Part shown: in pieces, positions 1 to 7,318 of the stretch
How positions within the stretch are numbered: the stretch's first letter is position 1
Layout: each line of letters begins with the position of its first letter
Source: an uncultured Erythrobacter sp.
Lineage (GTDB): Bacteria > Pseudomonadota > Alphaproteobacteria > Sphingomonadales > Sphingomonadaceae
Reading direction: 5' to 3'
Assembly: GCA_947503155.1 (NCBI GenBank)
Contig: CANNCL010000002.1
Span: forward strand, 248,001-312,000
Length of the DNA: 64,000 bases
Made by a program: the position numbers and the translations under genes
The notes under the pieces: generated by a model
Database searches by the model: none
Told to the model about the DNA's origin: nothing
Seen by the model: only the letters and a program-made list of their open reading frames with translations

Positions 1-323
1 ACCTGCGCGGCCAGCATGTCAGAACGGGCGCGACTCATCCGGTCGTGATCCGGCACCCGCAAACAGGGCGCAAACTGCTCTATGTAAATGGCGGCTTCAC
101 CATCAACTTTGTCGGTCAGACCCGCGAAGAAAGCCTGCCGCTGCTGCAAAGGTTGCTCGACGCGGCGGTTATGGACGACAATCAATGCCGCCTTCAGTGG
201 AAGCCCGGCACAGTCGCGATCTGGGATAACCGGACAAGCTGGCACAATGCCTTGAACGATTATGCCGGACACCGCCGCGAAATGCACCGGATTACGCTGA
301 GTGGTGAGCCGCTGGCGGCTTAA
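1..323 (+). CDS. TauD/TfdA-family Fe(II)/2-oxoglutarate dioxygenase, C-terminal part
   Basis: This is the last 107 codons of a gene that begins before the window; the reading frame is open from base 3. The sequence matches the end of alpha-ketoglutarate dioxygenases of the taurine/2,4-D type. It has the HPQTGRK and LYVN stretch, then WDNRTSWHNALNDY, which carries the distal iron-binding His, and HRREMHRITL, which carries the Arg that binds 2-oxoglutarate. Such enzymes hydroxylate sulfonates, sulfate esters or aryloxyalkanoates in the cytoplasm. The substrate cannot be told from this fragment. It is convergent with the protease gene downstream. Confidence 0.85.
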   Translation, partial: LRGQHVRTGATHPVVIRHPQTGRKLLYVNGGFTINFVGQTREESLPLLQRLLDAAVMDDNQCRLQWKPGTVAIWDNRTSWHNALNDYAGHRREMHRITLSGEPLAA

Positions 324-416
324 TATTCTCTCGCGCTAGTCAGGCCGCGCTAACCAGGAATGCGCCCTGACGCTCCGAGGGGGCGTGGCAGTGGCCGCTG
401 CGCGTGGCCGCGCTTG

Positions 417-431
417 CGAACCTTTGGTTCG
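417..431. terminator. Perfect hairpin with TTT loop between convergent genes
   Basis: The arms CGAACC and GGTTCG are perfectly complementary around a TTT loop. It lies between the 3' ends of the dioxygenase and protease genes. No U-tract follows on either side, so intrinsic termination is uncertain; a role as an RNA 3'-end structure is possible. It belongs to a set of similar hairpins at gene ends in this window. Confidence 0.4.
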
Positions 432-450
432 GGGCTGGACGGGCGATTTA

Positions 451-483
451 GGCGGTGCGGGTAGTGCGGGCGGTGCGGGTGGT
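451..483. repeat. Short tandem repeat, 9-base unit, about 3.5 copies
   Basis: The unit GGTGCGGGT or GGTGCGGGC, with one AGTGCGGGC variant, is repeated head to tail in the gap just before the 3' end of the minus-strand protease gene. It lies outside both flanking reading frames. No function can be assigned; length variation between strains would be expected for such a tract. Confidence 0.6.
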
Positions 484-509
484 TCTTGCACTGGGCAAAT
501 TCCCCCCGC

Positions 510-2129
510 TTATTCCTCCCCGCCGATAACCCCTGCGCGTTTCGTCTCGCAACTATAGACCAGCCGTTCGTTCGGGCGATCCGGCAACAGCGCCAGCAGC
601 GCGCTTTGTTGTTCACCGAGTGTGATCTGAGCGTCGCCTACGCCGCAGGCCGGGGGATCGTAATCGCGGCGCGCGGCGCGGGCTGCTTCCATTTCAGCGC
701 GGGCCAGTAAATATCTGTCTGTGCGGAATGTGCGCGTGTCGGGATCATAAGTGCTGACCGAGACAGCCGCCTCATCGCTAGGCACAAAGATACGCGTCCA
801 TTCGCCGCCAACCATCCCATATTGAGTGCGTTCATTGACGCAGCCATTGGCGGCCCAATCAAATTCGATATCATCCGTGCGAGCGCCAGTGATCCGGCTG
901 CGTTCGGGCACGAGAGTACAAATCAGCGTGCCATCGCCGGGGCCAGCAGCAATGTCGGGATTGTTGGGATTGTCGTCATCGCTGGGCGCTTCGCCCAAAA
1001 TCACGGCGACCCGTTCGTCAATTTCATTGAAACCGGGGCGCGTGATCCACACCAACACGGCGGCGATCAATGCGGCGCCCGCTATTGCGGCGGCGATCAT
1101 GGCAAATGTGCGGTGCTGAGCGTTCCCCGCCACATCCGCGCGCTCACTTTGACGGAATTGTGCGGCGGCATAGCCTGCGCCAATTGTGATGAGCAAAAGC
1201 ACCATCGCCATAGCCATCGCGTTGTCGCGGGCCTCCAACACTTCGATCTGAGCCTGCAAACGCGCATTGGCCCGTGCTTCGCGCAATTCTGCCTCGCGCG
1301 TTTCCAAACGTTGCTGCGCCTCTGCGCGCTGGGCATCAAACCGGGCGCGTTCGGCGGCGTTCAAATCGTCGATAGAGGTGCAGGGAAGGGCGTTTACCGA
1401 AGTTTCCACGTTGTTTTCGCGCAAAAATGGCAACAATTCGCGCAGAGACACCGCAAAATAGAACTCCGCATCCGAACCATCCGAATCCGCGCCAAACGAA
1501 TTGACGCCAAGCACACGTCCGCAGCCATCAAGCAGCGGCCCGCCCGAATTGCCGCGCGCAATCGGTGCAGTGTGCAGGATCGTATCGAACTGACGGCTGG
1601 GCCGTTGACCGGACAGGAACCCGCGGCTCTTCACTGGCGGCTGAGCGCGGAAAATGTCGCTGATTTCTAAGCCTTGGGCGAGGTCGACATTCATCGGATA
1701 GCCAATCGCAGAGACCTCTCCCATATCGCCCGAAACACCGCCTGCGATCGTCAGCGGCGGCAGGCGCAAGGATCCATCTGCGATTTGCAGCAGCGCCAGA
1801 TCATTGCGCGGGCTGACGGATACAGGCGTGGCGAATGTTCCGGCGTCACCTTCGCTTGGCACGATCCCGATGCGCAATGTGTCATCCAGCAATGCCTCGC
1901 GGATCACATGGGCATTGGTGACGATCAAATTGGGCGCAACGGCGAAACCGCTGCCATGGGTGACAGGAACCACCTCATCGCCGCTGCTATCGATCAAGAC
2001 GACCCGCACAACGCCGCGCGCCGCCGCATCAATATCCGCCGGATCAGCGGCCGCGGGAACGGAAAAACTGGCCAAAGCCAGAGCAATGAAGGCCGCGAAA
2101 ATGCGCGCAGAATCAGAAATCATACACAT
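510..2129 (-). CDS. Exported trypsin-like serine protease with coiled coil and two membrane helices
   Basis: The 539-residue product starts with a signal peptide (about residues 1-28). An S1C-type protease domain follows, with the full triad: His74 in TNAHVI, Asp110 in PRNDLALL and Ser195 in GNSGGPLL. Residues 256-303 are rich in Arg, Glu, Ala and Gln and look like a coiled coil. Two hydrophobic helices follow (about 305-324 and 343-363), then about 175 residues with no family I recognise and several Cys. Unlike DegP/HtrA there is no visible PDZ domain. The protease would lie in the periplasm, tethered to the inner membrane. Substrate and function are unknown. ATG at residue 3 is an alternative start. 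Confidence 0.85.
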   Translation of the reverse strand: MCMISDSARIFAAFIALALASFSVPAAADPADIDAAARGVVRVVLIDSSGDEVVPVTHGSGFAVAPNLIVTNAHVIREALLDDTLRIGIVPSEGDAGTFATPVSVSPRNDLALLQIADGSLRLPPLTIAGGVSGDMGEVSAIGYPMNVDLAQGLEISDIFRAQPPVKSRGFLSGQRPSRQFDTILHTAPIARGNSGGPLLDGCGRVLGVNSFGADSDGSDAEFYFAVSLRELLPFLRENNVETSVNALPCTSIDDLNAAERARFDAQRAEAQQRLETREAELREARANARLQAQIEVLEARDNAMAMAMVLLLITIGAGYAAAQFRQSERADVAGNAQHRTFAMIAAAIAGAALIAAVLVWITRPGFNEIDERVAVILGEAPSDDDNPNNPDIAAGPGDGTLICTLVPERSRITGARTDDIEFDWAANGCVNERTQYGMVGGEWTRIFVPSDEAAVSVSTYDPDTRTFRTDRYLLARAEMEAARAARRDYDPPACGVGDAQITLGEQQSALLALLPDRPNERLVYSCETKRAGVIGGEE

Positions 2130-2241
2130 TGCTATAGCCTCGGATTCGCCGCGCGTATCATGGAAATATTATGGCCTTGACCGCGCGGCCGCTTGGCGCA
2201 AAGTTTCGCGCGTCGAAAATTGATCAGGAAAGGGCCAAGAT

Positions 2242-2931
2242 TTGACCTATGCGAAAACTGCCGCGTTGATGATTGCCGTTGCGATATTTGCGGCGCCGCT
2301 ATCCGCGCAGGATCAAAAGGTTCAGCCGACCGAGGCCAATGTGGCGGCCACCGAATTCACCATTGGTGATCAGAGTTTTGTCATGCCCATTCCAGCGGAG
2401 TATTGCCTGCCTTTGGGTGAAAATCGGACCGCTTCGCAAGAAGTGGCGGCATCGGATGTAGCGAACCGGACGCTGGTCGATATGGATGTATGCGGGACTT
2501 TTGCGATCGATTACGTTCTGGTCAAAACCCCGCGCCAATCGCCCATGATCCCGATCTCTCGCGAAGAGTTTTTCCCGTTAATGGCGCGCGAATTAGAAAC
2601 CGGCACCGCGCGCGAACAGGCTATCGAGCAGGCGAATGAAGCCATCGCCCAAATATCAGACGGGACGACCACGCTGGAACCATCGGATTACGGTTATGAC
2701 GGCTATGATGATGAATGCCTCTATGCTTCTGGGATCATACGATTGCAGACAGAAAGCGAAGTGAGCAAAGCGCGCGCGGCGGGGTGCACCACATTGATCG
2801 CCAACCGATTGTTTGCGGTCCATGTCTATGATTACACCGAAGAACCGGCAACGATTGAGGTGCTGAGGGATCGCGCGCGGGACATCGCCCTGTCAATCCG
2901 CGAACAAGAGAGGCCCGCGCAAGAACGGTGA
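2242..2931 (+). CDS. Exported protein of unknown function
   Basis: The 229-residue product has a clear signal peptide ending near SAQ-DQ (residues 1-23) and no other membrane segment. The start is TTG, chosen because an AGGAAAGG ribosome site lies about 8 bases upstream and the signal peptide begins there. The mature part is acidic, contains a stretch YGYDGYDDE and has four Cys. I do not recognise a family. It is divergent from the protease gene, with about 110 bases between them that must hold both promoters, and convergent with the next gene only 7 bases away. Confidence 0.75.
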   Translation: MTYAKTAALMIAVAIFAAPLSAQDQKVQPTEANVAATEFTIGDQSFVMPIPAEYCLPLGENRTASQEVAASDVANRTLVDMDVCGTFAIDYVLVKTPRQSPMIPISREEFFPLMARELETGTAREQAIEQANEAIAQISDGTTTLEPSDYGYDGYDDECLYASGIIRLQTESEVSKARAAGCTTLIANRLFAVHVYDYTEEPATIEVLRDRARDIALSIREQERPAQER

Positions 2932-2938
2932 GCGCGCT

Positions 2939-3814
2939 TTAACAGGAAAGCAATTCCAGCGCGCCGAATGTTTCCTGCGCTGCGCCGTGGCTCAATGTTG
3001 CTTCGACCGGCGTGAACCTTGCGGCGGGATCGCCCGTGATAGATTCTCCGCTCCGCCGCACGACCATCGCAGTTTGGCCATTCTCGTAACGTTCTGACCC
3101 GTTTGCACCACGGCTATAGGATGTGGGCGAAAGCACCCTGTCCCGCCCGCCGAAATTTATGAGATAAGCTGGCAGAAACGTGGCCGAAGAAGGGACCTCT
3201 GTGGCGAAACGAAATGCGTCATCAGACCGCGTAAATTCCAGCAGCCCCTCGGCGGTGATGGGCAAAATGTCTCCCGGTGTCACGATGAACAATTCGCTGG
3301 TGCAATGCGTGCCATCTTGGCTTTCCCGTTCAACCGCGCGAAGGCGGGCGAGGAGCGTTCGCGTGGGCGCTTGGCCGATATAAAGGTCAGAGGGTAGCGG
3401 CTGCGGCCCGGTCACGCGCCCGGCATAGGTGCCGTCTGGCTGTGCACCGATTTGTGGCCCTGTCGCACCGGCGCCCATCATCGCTGCCATTGCGGTATCT
3501 CTTGCGCATTGCATTTCGGCGCGGCGAAACCGGTTATATTGCACCCTGTCCGCCGCCTGCGCCGCGTCACGATCGGCGAAAATCGCGGAAAGCTCTTCAT
3601 CCGAAACTCCGGCGGCCTTTGCGGCGGTGATGATGCACGGGCACAGATCGGGGTTGGTCAGAGCGGTGCTGCACAAAGTCTCAGTTGTATCAGGCGAACT
3701 GCGCGTATCATGCGCGGCCAAAGGGGATGACGGTGACGCGGCGGTTAAGAGAACCGCGCCTATGGCCCAAAGCACACCAAATATTCGCCCCCCAAAAATA
3801 CGTACTGCGACCAT
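2939..3814 (-). CDS. Exported protein of unknown function
   Basis: The open frame extends further upstream, but ATG at 3814 is preferred: it has GGGAG 11 bases upstream and starts a good signal peptide (MVAVRIFGG, then a hydrophobic run ending at LAAHD). That gives 291 residues. The mature protein has a CPCI motif shortly after the signal, a helical section with the sequence DEELSAIFADRD, and a C-terminal half rich in beta-type sequence. No known domain is recognised. It faces away from ada, so 3815-4050 holds the two divergent promoters. Confidence 0.7.
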   Translation of the reverse strand: MVAVRIFGGRIFGVLWAIGAVLLTAASPSSPLAAHDTRSSPDTTETLCSTALTNPDLCPCIITAAKAAGVSDEELSAIFADRDAAQAADRVQYNRFRRAEMQCARDTAMAAMMGAGATGPQIGAQPDGTYAGRVTGPQPLPSDLYIGQAPTRTLLARLRAVERESQDGTHCTSELFIVTPGDILPITAEGLLEFTRSDDAFRFATEVPSSATFLPAYLINFGGRDRVLSPTSYSRGANGSERYENGQTAMVVRRSGESITGDPAARFTPVEATLSHGAAQETFGALELLSC

Positions 3815-4050
3815 TCGAACCAAAACTCCCAAACCTTGCACAATGCACATATCACCGCGCAGCATGTCGTAACACTGAACCTGATCCGATTGAGCGCAAG
3901 AATCGGGATGCGCAATTGATGGCACCTCGTCAAAAGAGAGCCTCAGTCCGCCATGAACGAGCCAGGGACGAGCCAGGGAAAAGCCAGCCAGCGGGTAAAT
4001 ATTGTTAGGCAGGCTTGCCGGATAGGCGGCAAAGTTAGAAAGTGCGCATT

Positions 4051-5133
4051 ATGGCCGAAATCGCCAATCTCACCGATGATCAGCGCTGGCAAATCGCGCT
4101 GGCCAAAGACCGCCGCTATGATGGCGCGTTTGTAACAGGTGTGCATTCAACCGGTATCTATTGCCGCCCCAGCTGTCCCGCGCGCGCGCCGCACCGCAAA
4201 AATGTACGGTTTTACGCCGGCGCTGATGATGCGGAGGCCGCGGGCCTGCGCGCATGCAAACGCTGTTCCCCGAACACTCAAAGCGCAGAAGAAGCCTGCG
4301 TCTTGGCCGCCATCGCCGCGATCCGCGCGCAGGTCCAAGCGGGGGGAGGGGCGATGACGCTGGATCAACTGGCGGACCTCACCGGATATTCACCGACGCA
4401 TTTTCAACGATTGTTCAAGCGCACAGTCGGCCTATCGCCCGCCGCCTTTGCCCGCGCCTTGCGTGAGGCAAAAGTGCGCGAAGCTTTGGAAGACGGCGCA
4501 AGCGTCACTGATGCGCTTTACAAGGCTGGCTATTCCGCGCCTTCGCGCTTTTACAACGATACGAAAGACAGGTTGGGCATGACGGCAAGCGATTGGGCGA
4601 ACGGCGGCGCGGGGCGGTTGGTGCATTGGAGCGTGATCGAAACATCGGTGGGCGCGATGCTGGTCGCGGCGACGCAAAAGGGCGTCTGTTGCCTATCATT
4701 TAACGAAGGGGAGGCGGAATTGCGCGCCCGGTTCCCAAAGGCGCAATTGGCCGAAGCGGGCGAAGAATTCCGCGCTCTATTCGGCCAAGTCGTCGCCGCC
4801 GTTGAGGAACCGTCGAGCGACATGTCGGCCATCCCTCTGGACGTAAAAGGAACCGCCTTTCAGCAACGCGTCTGGACAGCTTTGCGCGAAATTCCCGCAG
4901 GTGAAACGCGCAGCTATGGCGCACTCGCCGCCGCTTTGGGCAATCCCAATGCCAGCCGCGCGGTGGGAGGGGCCAATGGGGCGAACAATATTGCCGTCCT
5001 GATCCCTTGCCACAGGGTGGTGCAAGCCGATGGCAGCATTGGCGGCTATGCTTATGGGCCGGAGATTAAGCGCGAATTGCTGAAGCGCGAGGGCGCGCAC
5101 AACATTTCAGAAGAACAGGACCTTTTCGGATGA
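4051..5133 (+). CDS. ada: Bifunctional Ada: DNA methyl-repair protein and transcriptional activator
   Basis: The 360-residue protein has the classic Ada layout. The N-terminal zinc domain carries Cys38 in GIYCRPSC, the methyl acceptor from phosphotriesters, followed by the CKRC pair. An AraC-type helix-turn-helix covers about residues 95-175. The C-terminal O6-methylguanine methyltransferase domain carries the acceptor Cys320 in IPCHRVV. Methylation of Cys38 turns the family into an activator of its own gene and other alkylation-repair genes. ATG at 4051 puts the acceptor at position 38 as in E. coli; an in-frame GTG lies at 4042. The stop overlaps the next start (ATGA), so the two genes are translationally coupled. 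Confidence 0.96.
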   Translation: MAEIANLTDDQRWQIALAKDRRYDGAFVTGVHSTGIYCRPSCPARAPHRKNVRFYAGADDAEAAGLRACKRCSPNTQSAEEACVLAAIAAIRAQVQAGGGAMTLDQLADLTGYSPTHFQRLFKRTVGLSPAAFARALREAKVREALEDGASVTDALYKAGYSAPSRFYNDTKDRLGMTASDWANGGAGRLVHWSVIETSVGAMLVAATQKGVCCLSFNEGEAELRARFPKAQLAEAGEEFRALFGQVVAAVEEPSSDMSAIPLDVKGTAFQQRVWTALREIPAGETRSYGALAAALGNPNASRAVGGANGANNIAVLIPCHRVVQADGSIGGYAYGPEIKRELLKREGAHNISEEQDLFG

Positions 5134-5879
5134 CGAACAAGAGCGAATTTGCACAGCTTCACCGCGGCGATGCTCCGCTTGTGCTCTATAACATCTGGGA
5201 TGCAGGCAGCGCGCGAGCCGTCGCCAAGGCCGGGGCAGCCGCGATCGCCACTGGCAGCCAATCGCTGGCCGGGGCTCAGGGCTTTGCCGATGGCGAAGAA
5301 ATCCCGTTTGAACAATTGCTCGTCACCGTTCGGCAGATTGCTGCGGCGATTGACCTGCCGCTGACTGTGGATTTCGAAGCAGGGTTTGCAGGCGATGCAG
5401 ACATGCTGGCTAACAATGCATTGGCTCTGGCAGGAACAGGCGCGGTGGGTTGCAATTTCGAAGACCAATTGATCGGCGGGGAGGGATTGCGCGATGTTCA
5501 AGAACAGGCCGAACGGATCGCCATTTTGGATCAGGCCGGATTGTTCGTAAATGCGCGGACCGACACGTTCCTAGACCCGCTCAAGGCAGGCGAAGACCCC
5601 AACCGCGCCGATCTGGTCAAGGCGGCGATCGCGCGCGGGCTCGCCTACAAAGAAGCCGGTGCCGGATGCTTCTTCATTCCCGGTCTCAGCAACCCCGATA
5701 TGATCGCGCAAATTTGCCGCGCGCTAGCCATGCCGATCAACGTGATGCGCCTACCCGGCATGGTCAGCAACACACAGCTCGGCGCGCTGGGCGTGGCGCG
5801 GATCAGCTATGGCCCCGGGCCATGGCGCGATGAAATGGCGCGGATCGAAGCAGAAGCGCAAGCGGCGTTTTCGCTCTGA
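5130..5879 (+). CDS. Isocitrate lyase/PEP mutase-superfamily protein
   Basis: The 249-residue TIM-barrel protein resembles PEP mutase/isocitrate-lyase-type enzymes: WDAGSARAVAKAG near the N-terminus, then VDFEAGF (a metal-binding acidic position) and GCNFEDQL, and later NARTD. Family members cleave or form C-C or C-P bonds in small oxo acids (methylisocitrate, oxaloacetate, phosphonopyruvate). The exact substrate cannot be told. It overlaps ada by four bases, so it is probably made with the adaptive response to alkylation; why is unclear. Confidence 0.85.
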   Translation: MTNKSEFAQLHRGDAPLVLYNIWDAGSARAVAKAGAAAIATGSQSLAGAQGFADGEEIPFEQLLVTVRQIAAAIDLPLTVDFEAGFAGDADMLANNALALAGTGAVGCNFEDQLIGGEGLRDVQEQAERIAILDQAGLFVNARTDTFLDPLKAGEDPNRADLVKAAIARGLAYKEAGAGCFFIPGLSNPDMIAQICRALAMPINVMRLPGMVSNTQLGALGVARISYGPGPWRDEMARIEAEAQAAFSL

Positions 5880-5892
5880 CCCGATTGCCCAA

Positions 5893-5943
5893 AATAAAGG
5901 TTTGATCGCGGAAATTAAATGATCCGCGATTTTTGCCTTTATT
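5893..5943 (+). terminator. Long two-part hairpin after the ada operon
   Basis: The outer arms AATAAAGG and CCTTTATT and the inner arms ATCGCGGA and TCCGCGAT are both perfectly complementary, separated by short T-rich bulges, with a 10-base AT-rich loop. It starts 14 bases after the stop codon. The descending arm contains a TTTT run. It fits a transcription terminator for ada and its partner. Confidence 0.65.
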
Positions 5944-6340
5944 CAGATTAACCGGGCCGCAAATTCAATTATTCTCTGCCATTGCTTTTGAATTTCGATC
6001 CATTTTACAATTGTTATGACTTGTAAATGGTGCGCTTTGCGGCCATATATATATCACGCCACTGCCGCTTAATTGCTGCTGCACTGTCTGGCGTTGTCTC
6101 TTTACAATCAAATTCCATTGATTGGCTTTTTTGAGGCAGGAGAAGCGATCGACGTGTTCGGATGTTAGACAGCCCGACCCGGCCGGTTCGAAGGGCCTGC
6201 TCAATGACAATTGGTTTTCTCGGTGTTCGTCCACACTCGCCGGCCGGCTCGGCCTGCGGGCCGCCTGTCTTCGCCTGAGAATTTTTTGGCAAGGCACCGA
6301 CGAGAAGAACGATAATTCGTATCAATAATGGGAATTCTGC
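5944..6340. other. AT-richer intergenic region without a convincing gene
   Basis: These 397 bases are less G+C-rich than the neighbours and contain a run of TATATATATA near 6047. Several short open frames cross it, but none has a good ribosome site or protein-like composition. A weak promoter candidate for the small gene at 6341 is TTGGCA at 6286 with GATAAT at 6311; the 19-base spacing is long. The stretch could also encode a small RNA, which I cannot decide from sequence. Confidence 0.4.
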
Positions 6341-6481
6341 ATGGCAAAATCACAACGAAAATCGAAACGCGAAGTGCGCAAGCCAAAGGCTGAAAAAGTC
6401 AAAACAAACGCATCGAACCCGACGCAAAAAGGCAATGTTGTTCCGGGCCTTGAGCACATGAAGTCCGGTCGGGGCAGTTAA
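6341..6481 (+). CDS. Very small, highly basic conserved-type protein (46 aa)
   Basis: ATG at 6341 is preceded by GGGA seven bases upstream. The product, starting MAKSQRKSKREVRKPKAEK, has 46 residues; about a third are Lys or Arg, mostly in the first half. It ends in a neutral tail with the sequence NVVPGLEHM. Short proteins of this composition are common single genes in sphingomonads as I recall them; no function is known to me. Charge and size would suit nucleic-acid or ribosome binding, but that is inference. Confidence 0.6.
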   Translation: MAKSQRKSKREVRKPKAEKVKTNASNPTQKGNVVPGLEHMKSGRGS

Positions 6482-6487
6482 GCGGCG

Positions 6488-6598
6488 ATGCAAATTAGGT
6501 TCATTGTCGCTTATATTCTGATCGGTCTGATGATCATGTGGGCTGGCGCTATGTTTGCTTACTATATGAAAAATAGGAAAAAACACCGCCGCTACTGA
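6488..6598 (+). CDS. Tiny single-span membrane protein (36 aa)
   Basis: A 36-codon frame starts 6 bases after the previous stop. It encodes a short N-terminus (MQIRF), a hydrophobic helix of about 20 residues (IVAYILIGLMIMWAGAMFAY) and a basic tail ending in KNRKKHRRY. The positive tail predicts an N-out, C-in orientation. The ribosome site is weak, so translation may depend on the gene before it. No family is recognised. The regular protein-like layout argues that it is real, but it remains a prediction. Confidence 0.45.
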   Translation: MQIRFIVAYILIGLMIMWAGAMFAYYMKNRKKHRRY

Positions 6599-6673
6599 TT
6601 GCAATAGGCGTGGCTAATGGCCGCGCTTTGGCGCGCCAATTGGCACTTACGCCATTGCTAGCTGCGTTGACCC

Positions 6674-7306
6674 TTAGTCCAGCTTAGGCGGAAAACCCGG
6701 CTCTGCTTTCGCCATCGCTGCTTGATACGCATCGCGCGCGCCAATGCGCGGCAAATATGCCTTCAAATTTGGCATATGGTCGATGCTCATATCGTTGAAT
6801 GCGCGCGCTGTGGTTAGGGAAAATCCGAGCATGATGTCCGCCGTCGTCATTTGCGATCCGCCGAAATAATCTGCCTCGCCCAGCCGCCGTTCAATCGCTG
6901 CCCATGCATTGGTGATGCGGGCCATCAAAGGCGGCGGCATTTCTGCGCCGACTGCGTTTACGGCAATGCTCATCATGCCGTTCGTCATCAAAGTCGCATT
7001 GGCGAAATGGTACCAATATAAATGATCGGCAAAATCTGCATGATCCGGGCCGGGCACCAAATCCGTCTCTGGCGCATATTTACCGACAATATAATCCACA
7101 ATCGCGCCGCTTTCGCCGAGCAGAACGTCGCCATCCTCGATCAAAGGCGCAATGCCCATCGGGTGCAGCGCCTTGAGCTCCGCCGGGGCCAGCCGCGTTT
7201 CGGGATCGCGGTTGTAGAGCTTTAGATCATAATCCAGACCCAATTCCTCCAACAGCCAGACGATACGTTCGGATTGCGAAATACGCAGGTGGTGGACGGT
7301 CAGCAT
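6674..7306 (-). CDS. Glutathione S-transferase family protein
   Basis: The 210-residue cytosolic GST has an N-terminal thioredoxin-like domain. SQSERIVWLLEELG holds the likely catalytic Ser and the start of helix 1, MGIAPLI carries the cis-Pro, and GESGAIVDYI is the glutathione-binding loop. An all-helical C-terminal domain follows (about residues 90-205). Members conjugate glutathione to electrophiles or reduce peroxides. It lies 12 bases downstream of the photolyase gene on the same strand, so the two are probably co-transcribed. Confidence 0.92.
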   Translation of the reverse strand: MLTVHHLRISQSERIVWLLEELGLDYDLKLYNRDPETRLAPAELKALHPMGIAPLIEDGDVLLGESGAIVDYIVGKYAPETDLVPGPDHADFADHLYWYHFANATLMTNGMMSIAVNAVGAEMPPPLMARITNAWAAIERRLGEADYFGGSQMTTADIMLGFSLTTARAFNDMSIDHMPNLKAYLPRIGARDAYQAAMAKAEPGFPPKLD

Positions 7307-7318
7307 GGATTATGGCTC

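Noticed and set aside
822..1670. 282-codon plus-strand frame across the protease gene
   Set aside because: It is antisense to a gene with an intact protease triad and signal peptide; its own translation has no recognisable domain.
6187..6200. GGTTCGA sequence resembling a tRNA T-loop
   Set aside because: The flanking bases do not form a T-stem, and no acceptor or anticodon arm can be built around it.
6014..6325. Overlapping minus-strand frames of about 60-110 codons in the gap before the small gene
   Set aside because: No ribosome site and non-protein-like composition; mutually overlapping frames in a repeat-like stretch.
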